64,000 nt of DNA from Malus domestica (lineage: Eukaryota; Streptophyta; Magnoliopsida; Rosales; Rosaceae). The first letter of the stretch is position 1. Every line of letters begins with the position of its first letter. The notes beneath the pieces were generated by a model, which saw only the letters and a program-made list of their open reading frames with translations, ran no database searches and was not told where the DNA came from. Where the stretch lies: contig NC_091671.1 in assembly GCF_042453785.1 (NCBI RefSeq), forward strand, positions 39,760,501 through 39,824,500, given 5' to 3'. Positions 22,358 to 32,159 of the stretch are shown one piece after another. Both the position numbers and the translations under genes were made by a program.

Positions 22358-22666
22358 CTAGAACCAGATGGCTTGTGCATCTTTGAGCATTTGTTTTAGA
22401 GATCCATCGACATGGTAGGATATGATATCTTTCGACGAGCCGACATATTTCCCGCCTATGAACACAGCAGGAAGAGCAGGGTTGCAGCCGAGGTTTCTCA
22501 GTGCCCACTCCATGTCCCTCCCATTGGCGTATCGGTCTAGCTCGTGAATCGCCGGGCTTGCTCCGAGCTCGTAGAAAAGCGTCTTCACGCTGTGGCATAT
22601 GCAGCAGGAGCTCTTTGTGAAGATCACAGCAGCCTTCTCTGAAGCCAACTCTCTCACACTCTCCAT
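22358..22666 (-). CDS. CC-type glutaredoxin (ROXY class), CCIC active site, copy A
   Basis: Intronless, 102 residues from MESVRELASEKAAVIF. An in-frame ATG four codons upstream (22678) exists, but the duplicate at 25036 starts at MESVRQL, which favours the shorter start. Active site KSSCCIC (Cys21-Cys24), glutathione-site motif ALPAVFIGG, and the C-terminal end AQAIWF, an ALWL-like hydrophobic tail; in family members such tails are tied to partner binding. It differs from the duplicate at only three residues. A TATA box lies 135 bp upstream. Cytosolic and nuclear location is expected from the family. Confidence 0.95.
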   Translation of the reverse strand: MESVRELASEKAAVIFTKSSCCICHSVKTLFYELGASPAIHELDRYANGRDMEWALRNLGCNPALPAVFIGGKYVGSSKDIISYHVDGSLKQMLKDAQAIWF

Positions 22667-22800
22667 CACTAAAAACAATAATTGGTTTCTTAGAGAACGA
22701 GTAATGCAGCTGAGTTACAGGAAATGATGAAAACCGTAAAACAGGAAGATAATTATGATTTGTGGAGCTTGCGGATGGTGGACTTTGAGGTTCATGTGCC

Positions 22801-22814
22801 TGGCTATTTATAAA
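22801..22814 (-). promoter_or_regulatory. TATA box of glutaredoxin 2
   Basis: Minus-strand tttataaatagcca, 135 bp upstream of the ATG at 22666. The same box and spacing occur in the duplicate (25481-25491). Confidence 0.8.
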
Positions 22815-24518
22815 GGATGTGGGGGAGAATTTGTTTAATTTAGATAAAAGGAGAAACAATTTAAGAACCAGAAAAATGGATAAGAAAGAGAAAGTAGCTT
22901 TAAAATATTTGGATTGGATAAGAAAAATGCCCCCTTTGTGATGATTTGCATATGATGGTGACTCTGTTAAGATTTTAGACTGGTCATCGGATCACTTTTT
23001 ATACCGATATTATCATCTAACTTGCATTTACTACATGCAAAGCTAAGCAGATATATGTGTTTTTCACAAAAGACTCGATGTCAAAATATATATATTAAAG
23101 TTGTCAATTTCGACTTGAAATTCTTGTATTCTTCAACCGCCGTACTATATGCTATAAACAAATTGCATGCAGTATATTTTTATCACACAATAAATCATAA
23201 TTCAGATCTATGTCGTACGATGAAACAGGGTTTGAAAAACTTTGAATAAGAATCATATACACATGTGTATATTAAGTTATTATTCAACCCACAAACACAC
23301 TTTCGGTCCTGGTTGATAGCATCAAGATATACTAATAAATGTTAATATTAGTAATCAATACATTACGTTCACTCATTTTTTGCAATATGTTTGGTCAATT
23401 TGTTAAAGTCAGATCTGGCTGGGACTTGGTTGCCCTAGCTAGCTAGATATTATGGTATGGATTGGAGCAAGAGATTTTTCAGTGTACTGGGAAAACAGAG
23501 AGCGTACGCCACATGTTATTATTATACAAGTGGTGGAAAGTTTTTTTTTTCAAGTGTTTCTCCAATTATACAATTACATGTGGTGTACTGTCTCGTGTTC
23601 TGGGCACATCGAAAAATCTTTGATTGGAGGGGCGCCTTGACATTGAACATTAGTAAGGGATCGAACACTATTACTCAAATGATTAACCTGCGCCTGAATT
23701 TTTATGTTCGACTCCCCTGTTCCGATGTTGTTTCACTGACGCGGAGAAAGATAGAGTTTATCCAATTAAATTCCACTTTGTTCATATGGTCCCTCCATGA
23801 AAATGCATGGAATATATAGGGATTGGGACTTTTAACAATATAGTTGACTTAATAATAACGAACGTACAGGACCGACCTTCAAAAGTTATGATCTATATAT
23901 TTTTGGGTTTTACTAGTACTTTATACTAAGTACTAACTGATATGTGATAGTGTTTTAATTTATTCGCATATATCTATAATTCAATAATGCATGCATGCAT
24001 GTCGTTTATCACGTCCGTTATCAGAAACTTGAGATTTTATTTTGAAAAACTATTAGTTTAGTTGTTCATATGTGATGTATTATTGGATGAGCACGTTAGC
24101 GAATATTTAAGTTTAGTCAAGTTAGTTACAACAACGTGTTTTACTAATCACATTTAAATTCAAATATCTCTACAGTTCAAAAGAAATACATAAAAGGAAA
24201 TTTTATAAATTAGAGCTAAGGATTAATACTTAAAAGAAGAATATTTTATAATAAATTCAATGTAATCGTCATTTGATTTATAAAAAGTGATTAAAAAGAA
24301 TTAAAAGGAATAAGCTACCTCATCCCAAAATTCCAAAAGAAAAAAAGAATTTTATTCCAACAAGGCTGAACATTGGGAAGAAATGCATCTTCGTGATTGT
24401 TCAACATGATATTCTATATGCAGGAATAAGGCACATGTCATCACATCCCATCCAATACAAGAATAAAGCCATTAATTCATGATCACGATGATTCATGACA
24501 TTGCAAGTTTGATTTTTC

Positions 24519-24667
24519 TGCACTTATTTTATGTGTGGCGACTCTGTGGTCTATCATTGATTGACACGTGTTAATAAACTTAACCCTTCTTAATTTTATT
24601 GTTATAAACTTAAGACGTGTCAATTAATAATAGAAATCACATAAATGCCACACACAAAATAAGTGCA
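24519..24667. mobile_element. MITE present only in duplication unit A
   Basis: Ends tgcacttattttatgtgtgg and gccacacacaaaataagtgca form near-perfect inverted repeats, with inner arms gattgacacgtgtt and gacgtgtcaatta also paired. The matching place in unit B (about 33275) lacks it and reads straight from the tttgcaaattt-like word to cctcgtcaatcaac, so the paralogue documents insertion here or precise loss there. No clear target duplication is seen. Confidence 0.8.
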
Positions 24668-25035
24668 CCTCGACTCTAATTCAACCTTGTCCTCATCAGT
24701 CAACATACATGATGATAACAATGATCAGTAATCAGGGTTCCATTTTCTCCTCCGTAACAAAGAATAATTAAAAAAAAAACTGTAAAATAGATGTTTATAG
24801 ATGGCGAAATTTTCTGTACTCTCCAAGATACTTTTCGTATTATCTGACTTCATTTCATATATTTAAAATGTAGCCAGGAAAGTTACATACAAAGTAAAAG
24901 AAAAAAGGAAAATTAAACCTCAATACTCATTTTCTTTAAGCAATGGTATTGGGATTCTTTTCTGTGTATACTACTTGTGCTAATTAACAGGTCATAGCTT
25001 AAGCTTCATGTGTGATAATATAAGCTGCTACCTAG

Positions 25036-25344
25036 CTAGAACCAGATGGCTTTTGCATCTTTGAGCATTTGTTTTAGAGATCCATCGACATGGTAGGATA
25101 TGATATCTTTCGACGAGCCGACATATTTCCCACCTATGAACACAGCAGGGAGAGCAGGATTGCAGCCGAGGTTCCTCAATGCCCACTCCATGTCCCTCCC
25201 ATTGGTGTACCGGTCGAGCTCATGAATCGCCGGGCTTGCTCCGAGCTCGTAGAAAAGCGTCTTCACGCTGTGGCATATGCAGCAGGAGCTCTTTGTGAAG
25301 ATCACAGCGGCCTTCTCTGAAGCCAACTGTCTCACACTCTCCAT
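25036..25344 (-). CDS. CC-type glutaredoxin (ROXY class), CCIC active site, copy B
   Basis: Intronless, 102 residues, starting MESVRQLASEKAAVIF. Active site KSSCCIC (Cys21-Cys24), ALPAVFIGG glutathione-site motif, C-terminal AKAIWF. It differs from the copy at 22358 by E6Q, A47T and Q98K-type changes only. The near identity of the coding part against more diverged flanks suggests recent duplication with purifying selection, or gene conversion. The TATA box is 137 bp upstream, as in copy A. Both copies are likely to have overlapping expression. Confidence 0.95.
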   Translation of the reverse strand: MESVRQLASEKAAVIFTKSSCCICHSVKTLFYELGASPAIHELDRYTNGRDMEWALRNLGCNPALPAVFIGGKYVGSSKDIISYHVDGSLKQMLKDAKAIWF

Positions 25345-25480
25345 TACTGAATAATAATTGGATTCTTAGAGAACAAGTAACGTAACTGAAACTACTGGAA
25401 ATGATGAAAACTCTAAAGCAGAAAACTAAGTAAGATTTGTGAGGTTTGACGATGGTGGACTTTGGGTTTCATCTGCCTGG

Positions 25481-25491
25481 CTATTTATAAA
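25481..25491 (-). promoter_or_regulatory. TATA box of glutaredoxin 3
   Basis: Minus-strand cttataaatag-type box (plus strand ctatttataaa), 137 bp upstream of the ATG at 25344, conserved with copy A. Confidence 0.8.
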
Positions 25492-25642
25492 AGATATGGA
25501 TAAGAAAGAGAAAGTAGCTTTAAGCAAATATGGAAATTTTATCCCAAAACTATCCACAATATAAGGCATATTTAATTTGTCAACTCTCAAACACGGGATT
25601 CTTATATTCTTCAACTGACCCCTGCAACATGCTATTAAAATA

Positions 25643-25795
25643 AGGAAAATTAATGAAAAGGGTTTGAAAACTTTGAGTTTTAATGATAAGGACAAAATAA
25701 AGGGTAAAATAAATAGTACCAGATTGACTTTTTAGTGTAAAAATGTGGTTTTTCGTTAAAGTGAACAGCCCCGAATGCTTTTCGTTAAAGTTCTT
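25643..25795 (+). mobile_element. MITE family B, copy 3, 9-bp TSD attaaaata
   Basis: Runs from aggaaaattaatgaaaa to cttttcgttaaagttctt, flanked by the exact 9-bp duplication attaaaata (25634-25642 and 25796-25804). Nine base pairs is the usual Mutator-like target duplication. Unit A of the glutaredoxin duplication lacks it at the matching place near 23155. Confidence 0.85.
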
Positions 25796-26000
25796 ATTAA
25801 AATATAAACATAAAAAAAGTGCATGCAGATTGCAGCATATATAATCACACAGTAATCATAATTCAGACCTCCTGGAATGTCCGTACGATGACTAGGTCTG
25901 AAAAACTTAAGATAAGAATCATAGGCAAGTGTGTGTACATATTAACCCACCAACACTTTCGGTCCTCGTTGATATATAGCATCACTACTGCATCAGGATA

Positions 26001-26168
26001 AAAAAGGTCGTACCCAGTGCACAAGGCTCCCGCTTTATGCAGGGTCTGAGAAAGGTGAATGTCGGCTAGCCTTACCCCCATTTATGAAGAGGCTGCTCCC
26101 AAATCTCGAACCCGAGACCTACTGCTCATGGGCAAAGGCACTTGCCATCGCACCAAGTGCGACCTCTT
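26001..26168 (-). mobile_element. Au SINE, 17-bp perfect TSD
   Basis: On the minus strand this 168-bp element runs from aagaggtcgcacttggtgcg through gatggcaagtgcc and a Pol III B-box (ggttcgagatt) to gcactgggtacgacc and a short T run, the layout of the plant Au SINE family. It is flanked by actactgcatcaggata at 25984-26000 and 26169-26185, identical over 17 bp, so the insertion is fairly young. Transposition would have used LINE proteins supplied in trans. Confidence 0.92.
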
Positions 26169-26452
26169 ACTACTGCATCAGGATATACTTGAAAAATAAT
26201 AGTATATATAAATATTGTAAATTAACTCTTCAGGGAAGAGGGAGACAACAAGAATGAACTTTATCAATTAAACACATTATTTTGGAAAAAAAAGAATAAT
26301 TAAACACAATATGTTCACAGGGAGCCCAGTTCTTTCTTTAAATTTTGCGACTATTTTCTAAAGTCAGTGTTTAGCTAGGAATTTGGGGCCTTATATAGCG
26401 AGATAATTTATATAGTGAGTGCTAACAATTTTTGCACTAACCTTTTTATGTT

Positions 26453-26593
26453 GGGATGTGATATCCATACTCCTCATTTTACTTCATACACACTCTCTTA
26501 ATTTGTGACTGTTGGATCGACTGAATTAAAGAAGATTAAAGGAAAAAAATTAACAAGGGATGTGTGAGAAGTAAAAAGAGATGTATGGATAGC
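26453..26593. mobile_element. hAT-like MITE family A, copy 3, interrupted; end at 31124-31130
   Basis: The left part begins gggatgtgatatccatac and continues with the family core gactgttggatcgactg to ggatagc at 26593. The final bases (cacacccc, 31123-31130) lie on the far side of the 4.5-kb LTR element, which entered near the MITE's right end. Joined across the insert the ends pair as in the other copies; its own 8-bp duplication is imperfect (tttatgtt against tttaatgt). Confidence 0.85.
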
Positions 26594-28180
26594 TGTTTGG
26601 ACCCAAATTTACACCATCGGCCCGTGCAATCAAGGCCATTGAATAAGTATAGCTTCCAACCGTCGGATGAAAAAATGAAGATAATTTTGTTATTGTTATA
26701 GGATAATATTATGATTTTTATTATAATAATTATCTTTTAATATGGATTATTTGCATCTTCTTAAACCAGATAAATAGGATGCGAATTATATCCCAAGCAA
26801 GCAGTACAATTTGAATTGATTTGGGATGTCTGACGGCACTTGGAAACTAAAAATGAATTTGAAATTCATTTGATTAGGATGCATGCATGGATGAGTTTAA
26901 AGGTGATGGAATTATGATGATGTGATAAGCCTAGGATTTGATGGTCTTGGGTAATGATGAGATAAGAAACCTATGTCACATCCTGACCCAGGGCGGATCA
27001 CTTTCCGGGCCATCTTCACCACCGTAGCACGATATTGTCCCATTTGGGCTTACCATTCCCTCACGGTTTTGTTTTTGGGAACTCACGAGCAACTTCCCAG
27101 TGGGTCACCCATCCTGGGAGTGCTCTAGCCTTCTTCTCGCTTAACTTCGGAGTTCCGACGGAACCCGAAGCCAGTGAGCTCCTAAAAGGCCTCGTGCTAG
27201 GTAGGGATGAGAATATACATTTAAGGATCACTCCCCTGGGCGATGTGGGATGTTACAACCTAGGTAGGCTAGGCCTTTTTTGCATGGTGATGGGTGTTGT
27301 TAGATGAGTTTGGAGTGATAAGAATTAATGATGGGAGCATAGTATGCATGCTGTGTGAAAGGGCACATCAAGATTTCAAAGGGACACCTGTTGTTCCTCT
27401 TGTAAAAGTCCACAGGTATAAGGAGACTAGGGAGATTTTTGCCGAAATATATTAAAGATAATATCAGTTATTGTTTTTAGGAGTATATTCGGAAAAGATC
27501 TCTATTGGATTGGCGATCAAGAGACTTGCTATAAATACAAAGGCAGTGGCAACAGGAAAAGCCCCTCAAATTCAACACACAAACTGCTCTGCCGCAAACT
27601 CTTGCCCCATGCGAAACCTCTCAACAACCTTGAGATTTTTATTTTCTTTTTCCTGCCAACACATCTTCAGTTTGGATAAACAACATTGTGAAGGCAACCA
27701 GCGACATCTTCAGTTTGGATAAACAGTACTGGAGTCGTAGAATCAGTCGATCAATGAGCACCTTCAATTTGGATAAACAGCACTGCTTCTCGGCCGACTG
27801 ATTATCTATCCAAGTTTCAGTCAACAAGGATTTTCGAGCCCTTGTTGGTAGAGGTCATCTCATCAACATTCTCGGCGAAGTGAGGTGTTACAAGTTACTA
27901 CATTCAGCACATTGAAAGCTGAATTTGATATTGAACTTCGCAGAACTAGCAGCCTTGTCTTTAGGCTCTAGAACTCGAAGGCCGAGATGTGTTCCTTCCT
28001 CGACCGCAGTCGCAAGATCAAGAAGTCAACAATGCGCTTAACACAACATCAACATATTCTAGTCCCTGGTCAAGCTCGGCCGACAAGTTGGCATGCCCCG
28101 CACACAACCGAATGACGTAGTTAGCTTATTAATTACTTGGCATGCGTGCCACGTATACTCGGTAGTTTTTAAGGTCAACA
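26594..28180 (+). repeat. Left LTR of the non-autonomous element
   Basis: TGTTTGGACCC...GGTCAACA, 1587 bp including the 284-bp Cassandra insert and its 5-bp duplication; 1298 bp without them, close to the 1286 bp of the right LTR. A TATA-like ctataaatac near 27529 and three copies of a ttcagtttggataaaca word between 27664 and 27780 are shared with the other LTR. Confidence 0.9.
26974..27257 (-). mobile_element. Cassandra TRIM solo LTR carrying a 5S rRNA-like sequence
   Basis: On the minus strand it runs TGTAACATCCCACATCGCCC to GGTCAGGATGTGACA, 284 bp, with the 5-bp duplication accta at 26969-26973 and 27258-27262. The centre contains ggaactccgaagttaagcg and ggatgggtgacccactggga, matching the Pol III internal promoter part of plant 5S rRNA; a 5S-derived promoter in the LTR defines the Cassandra family. 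No second LTR or internal part is present, so it is a solo LTR. The right LTR of the host element lacks it at 30207. Confidence 0.93.
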
Positions 28181-28200
28181 TTTTGGCACGTCCAGTGGGA
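28181..28200 (+). promoter_or_regulatory. Primer-binding-site-like sequence
   Basis: The bases just after the left LTR, ttttggcacgtccagtggga, contain the TGG start expected of a site complementary to a tRNA 3' end. I cannot name the tRNA. Confidence 0.55.
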
Positions 28201-28226
28201 CCTAGTGCTAAAACTACGAAGTTCAC

Positions 28227-29215
28227 ATGATATATCTCGTTCAGGCTTCATTGGACGAGATTTGTTGCCTATTAAAAGAGCAAGAAAAACTCCGTGAGAA
28301 GTGGTGTAGAATTCTTGAAAGGCTAGAGGCCGGGGGGCAATTTTTCGCTCCAGCCACAACCAACATTCTGCCTAAGAAGATTGTCAAGACGGCTGAAGAA
28401 GAACTTATGCCACCTATTTTTTCGGTCGAGACATAGGAAATGATTCGTCAAAGGAATGGTCCAATGATGAACAAGGCCGAGACATAGGCCTAGCTGAAAA
28501 AACCACGCCAATTGATATGATTATTGGAGATATGGCCAATATGGAGAAATCCTGTTCGGCTAAGTTGCTTGAGTTAAAAGTTGAAATTGGTGAAATAATT
28601 ATGCACAGGAAGTTTAATTTTTCAATACATTCAGCAGCCGAAGATGTCGAATATTTTGCCAAGTTGAAATATTTGGAGATCATTTTTTATTCGGCTCAAT
28701 GCAAAATCTGATTCGCTATGTTGGTTTTAAAAGATCTCGGCTTGGAATAAAACATCATTGGCCTCCTCCTAATTATGATTTGGTCTCTTTTATCTTCTTT
28801 TGTTAAAAAAAATAAAGAATGAATAAGAATTTATTTTCTTAACCATTCGGCTGCTCAGCCGATGCTTAAGAAAATAAAGGGGGCACAGGTGATATAATCG
28901 ACAGATCAGACTTAATCTTGCCGAGAATGAGTATATATAAAGGAGCAGGTTGGTGAAAACTGATACTCGGTGTAGAAGAGAAATAAAATGGCTTTAACCC
29001 CTCATGATTTGCTTCCAAGTTATGTCAGAATACCACTGGGAAGACAAAAGGTTTTTGAGGCCGAGCTCGGCCAACTCGTTGAGATGTACTGTCCAAGTTA
29101 TGTAACCAAATCTATGGACATAACTTTTGAAATTGGGGGACATTGTGCGATGATGTGGCGTGAATCATCATTAATATATATATATATATATGCCCACCAA
29201 GCATATATTCGCTGA
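28227..29215 (+). other. Internal region of the non-autonomous element, three short open frames
   Basis: Open frames at 28227-28436, 28517-28711 and 28988-29215 (75 codons) show no known domain. The last begins MALTPHDLLPSYVRIPLGRQ and follows a TATA-like gtatatataaagg at 28931-28943 with about 45 bp between, which could be an internal promoter. Whether any of them is expressed is unknown. They could be remains of a gag-like or other accessory gene. Confidence 0.35.
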
Positions 29216-29419
29216 GGTACATTTGGTGGAGTTAAAAGTTTGATCGAGAATTTCTTTGATTAAAATATTCGCATACAAATATCAGTAAATGAGCTTTATC
29301 AATTTGGCAATCTGCATCACCCAAGCCAGCAGGAGGATTTTACCCTCGACCATATATTTCTTCGACTAACTTTGGTCATCAAGTCAGAAAAGAATGTGAT
29401 AAAGATATGCATGGCCAGC

Positions 29420-29555
29420 AACATCATTTCAAGCCTTGGTTTTAACAAAGCCATTTGTTGGCATTTGTTTGAAATTTCAAGTTAGACAACGTCATTTCAA
29501 GCCTTGGTTTTAACAAGGCCATTTGTGACGTTTGTTTGAAATTTTTAGTCCAAGT
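29420..29555. repeat. Two tandem 68-bp units
   Basis: The segment tcatttcaagccttggtttt...catttg...gtttgaaattt occurs twice with a 68-bp period, inside the non-autonomous LTR element. Confidence 0.8.
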
Positions 29556-29820
29556 GTGAACATGTGTTTACGTTACAAGGACACATTCGATGGGGTTCTG
29601 ATTACTGTGAACTAATTTTCATTTTTCGAAGATACGGAGAGTTCTTCGACTGTGCTAATTAAACGAAGGCGATATTGGTGGCTTCGTGTTTCTCGGCTCC
29701 ATTTTCTTTTTCTTTTGAATGAATGGAGCGGATAGCCGAATAACATGTCGAACGGTTGAGAGCCAGGCACAAATGATTAATTTCCTTAATCATTCGGCTT
29801 ACAAGCCGAAGCTCAAGGAA

Positions 29821-29832
29821 ACTGGGGGGCAA
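29821..29832 (+). promoter_or_regulatory. Polypurine tract of the non-autonomous LTR element
   Basis: actggggggcaa lies directly before the TG of the right LTR, the place and composition expected for the plus-strand primer. Confidence 0.8.
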
Positions 29833-31118
29833 TGTTTGGACTCAAATTTACACTATCGACTCGTGCAATCAAGGCCGTTGAGTGAGCATAGCTTCCAATT
29901 GTCAGATAGAAAAATGAAGATAATTTTGTAATTGTTAAAGGATAATATTATGGTTTTTATCATAATAATTATCTTTTAATATGGATTATCTGCATCTTCT
30001 TAAACCAGATAAATAGGATGCGAATTATATCCCAAGCAAGCAGTACAATTTGAATTGATTTGGGATGTCTGACGACACTTGGAAACTAAAAATGAATTTG
30101 AAATTCATTTGATTAGGATGCATGCATGGATGGGTTTAAAGGTGATGGAATTATGATGATGTGATAAGCCTAGGATTTGATGGTCTTGGGTAATGATGAG
30201 ATAAGAAGTCTAGGTAGGCTAGGCCTTTTTTGCATGGTGATGGGTGTTGTCAGATGAGTTTGGAGTGATAAGAATTGATGATGGGAGCACAGTATGCATG
30301 CCGTGTGAAAGGGCACTTTGAGATTTCAAAGGGACACCTATTGTTTCTCTTGTAAAAGTCCACATGCATAAGGAGACTAGGGAGATTTTTGCCGGAATAT
30401 ATTGAAGATGATATCAATTATTGTATTTGGGAGTATATTCGGATAAGGTCTCTATTGGATTGGCGATCAAGAGACTTGCTATAAATACAGAGGCAGTGGC
30501 AACAAGAAAAGTTCCTCCAATTCCACACACAAACTGTCATGCGCAAACTCTTGCTCTACGTGAAATCTCTCAACAACCTTGAGATTTTTATTTTCTTTTT
30601 CCTGCCGACACATCTTCAGTTTGGATAAACAGACAATCGGCGACATCTTCAGTTGGATAAACAACACTAGAGTCGTAGAATCAGCCGATCAAGGAGCACA
30701 TTCAGTTTGGATAAACAACACTGTTTCTCAACCGACTAATTATCTATCCAAGTCTTGGTCGACAAGGATTTTCGAGTCCTTGTTGGTAGGGGTCACCTCA
30801 TCAGCCTTCTCAGCGAAGTGAGGTGTTACAGGTTCCTACATTCGGCACATTGAAAGCCAAATTTGATATTGAACTTCGCAGAACTAGCAGCCTTGTCTTC
30901 AGGCTCTAGAACCCGAAGGCCAAGACATGTTCCTTCCTCGGCTGCAGTCGCAAGATCAAGAAGTCAGCAGCGCACTCAACACAACATCAACACATTCTAC
31001 TCCCCGGCCGAGCTCGGCCGACGAGTTGGCACGCCCCGCACACAACCGAATGACGTTGTTAGCTTATTAATTACTTGGCCTGCACGCCATGTAGGCTTGG
31101 TAGTTTTTAGGATCAACA
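29833..31118 (+). repeat. Right LTR of the non-autonomous element
   Basis: TGTTTGGACTC...GATCAACA, 1286 bp. It matches the left LTR throughout except for the Cassandra insertion and scattered changes; about fourteen differences fall in the first 110 bp alone. Confidence 0.9.
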
Positions 31119-31130
31119 ATAGCACACCCC

Positions 31131-31373
31131 TTTAATGTTTTTGGCTTAGGAATTAATGATGAAATATGGAAAAGATAATTTCAAAGGCGTTAAAGGTCTT
31201 GTTTTGTAAAAAAATGACATGGTGAAATGTGAAGCAGTAAAAAAGATCTAAATGCAAAAGCTGCTATCATTCATCTTTTCATATTTAGTATATTTTTCCG
31301 GACACCTTGACATTGTAATTTGTATATGCTGCTAAATTCTTCAACGAATGTGACAATGTCATGCATAAAGATA

Positions 31374-31411
<38 letters not shown>

Positions 31412-32159
31412 CTCGTAGTAAACGAAAATGAGATCCGCTATTTTAATTCCTTATTGACTTATGAACCCAATTCTTGATTTTATTCGTGTAGAATAGGGTC
31501 CACCTCTAAAGAATTCCTAAAACAATTCTCCTTTTTAATAAAGAAAAGTTTATGGGGAGATAGGTTACTATCACTAGCAATTCTCTTTTTTAATAAAGAA
31601 AAGTTTATGGGGAAATAGGTTACTATCACTAGCAGCATGAGGGCATACTTACAATCTCAAGCCATAAGTATTTACACGTGACACCTAATTGTTAGGTGCC
31701 ACCAATATGGATTTACGTTGGAATTAGTTCATAGATCGTGCATAAACAAGAACTTGGATTGGGTGTTAACCACAAGCACGCCCTTACTAACTAAACCAAC
31801 CATGTTGGCTCCCTAAAACAATACAATTCATAAAGATATAATAAGAGACTTATAATTTAAGTGATTGATCTAAATTTGTTAAAATGTGTTGACTCCCCTT
31901 TCCCAATATCACTCGAGTACTAAAAAATGTTACTTTTACCACATAGTTGTACCATCATTTGTGGTATTTATCTAATATAGATGAGACCCATATGCTTTGA
32001 CGGATACTACCTCTATTAGAAAATAGTTCAAATAATGATACAAATAAACGATAATTGTAACATTATTCCTCGAGTACTACATGCGTGCATCAAACTGCTT
32101 TCTGTCCGGATTGCATTGCATGTTGTGTGTTTGTTTCTTTTATGAATATGGTAGTGTTC
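31131..32159. other. Diverged spacer of unit B, with a 55-bp tandem duplication and an (AT)n run
   Basis: No gene recognised. An (AT)n run lies at about 31379-31402. Two near-identical 55-bp units lie at 31524-31578 and 31579-31633 (aattctc...ggttactatcactagc). Confidence 0.6.

Larger units (their letters stand above)
22075..24730 (-). repeat. Tandem duplication unit A (glutaredoxin 2 plus upstream)
   Basis: This block matches 24790-33320 in order: a 3' flank with tcatttcatata and cctcaatactcattttcttta, the glutaredoxin gene, the promoter, tcataattcagat(c/t) with the following cgtacgatga, cacactttcggtcct, the gacttttaaca segment and the catgatga end. The only obvious extra piece here is a MITE at 24519-24667. 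It is therefore the more compact copy of the duplication. Confidence 0.85.
26594..31118 (+). mobile_element. Non-autonomous LTR retrotransposon (LARD-like), TSD atagc
   Basis: Two long direct repeats with TG...CA ends (26594-28180 and 29833-31118) enclose 1.65 kb. The whole is flanked by the 5-bp duplication atagc (26589-26593 and 31119-31123). A PBS-like ttggcacgtccagtggga follows the left LTR at 28184 and a polypurine tract actggggggcaa (29821-29832) precedes the right LTR, so the element reads on the plus strand. The inner part has no protease, reverse transcriptase, RNase H or integrase motif; proteins must have come from another element. LTR differences are numerous and mostly transitions, so the insertion is not recent. 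It carries a nested Cassandra solo LTR in its left LTR. Confidence 0.9.

Noticed and set aside
22350-22859. 169-codon frame overlapping glutaredoxin 2
   Set aside because: Same strand but another frame from the intact CC-glutaredoxin, and not conserved in the duplicate at 25036.
26080-26168. A tRNA gene
   Set aside because: The B-box is present but there is no tRNA cloverleaf; the sequence, tail and TSD identify an Au SINE.
27060-27185. A true 5S rRNA gene
   Set aside because: The similarity is limited to the inner promoter part and lies inside a bounded 284-bp LTR with its own TSD; ends and total length do not match 5S rRNA.
27035-27307. 90-codon plus-strand frame
   Set aside because: It is the antisense of the Cassandra LTR, including its 5S-like region.
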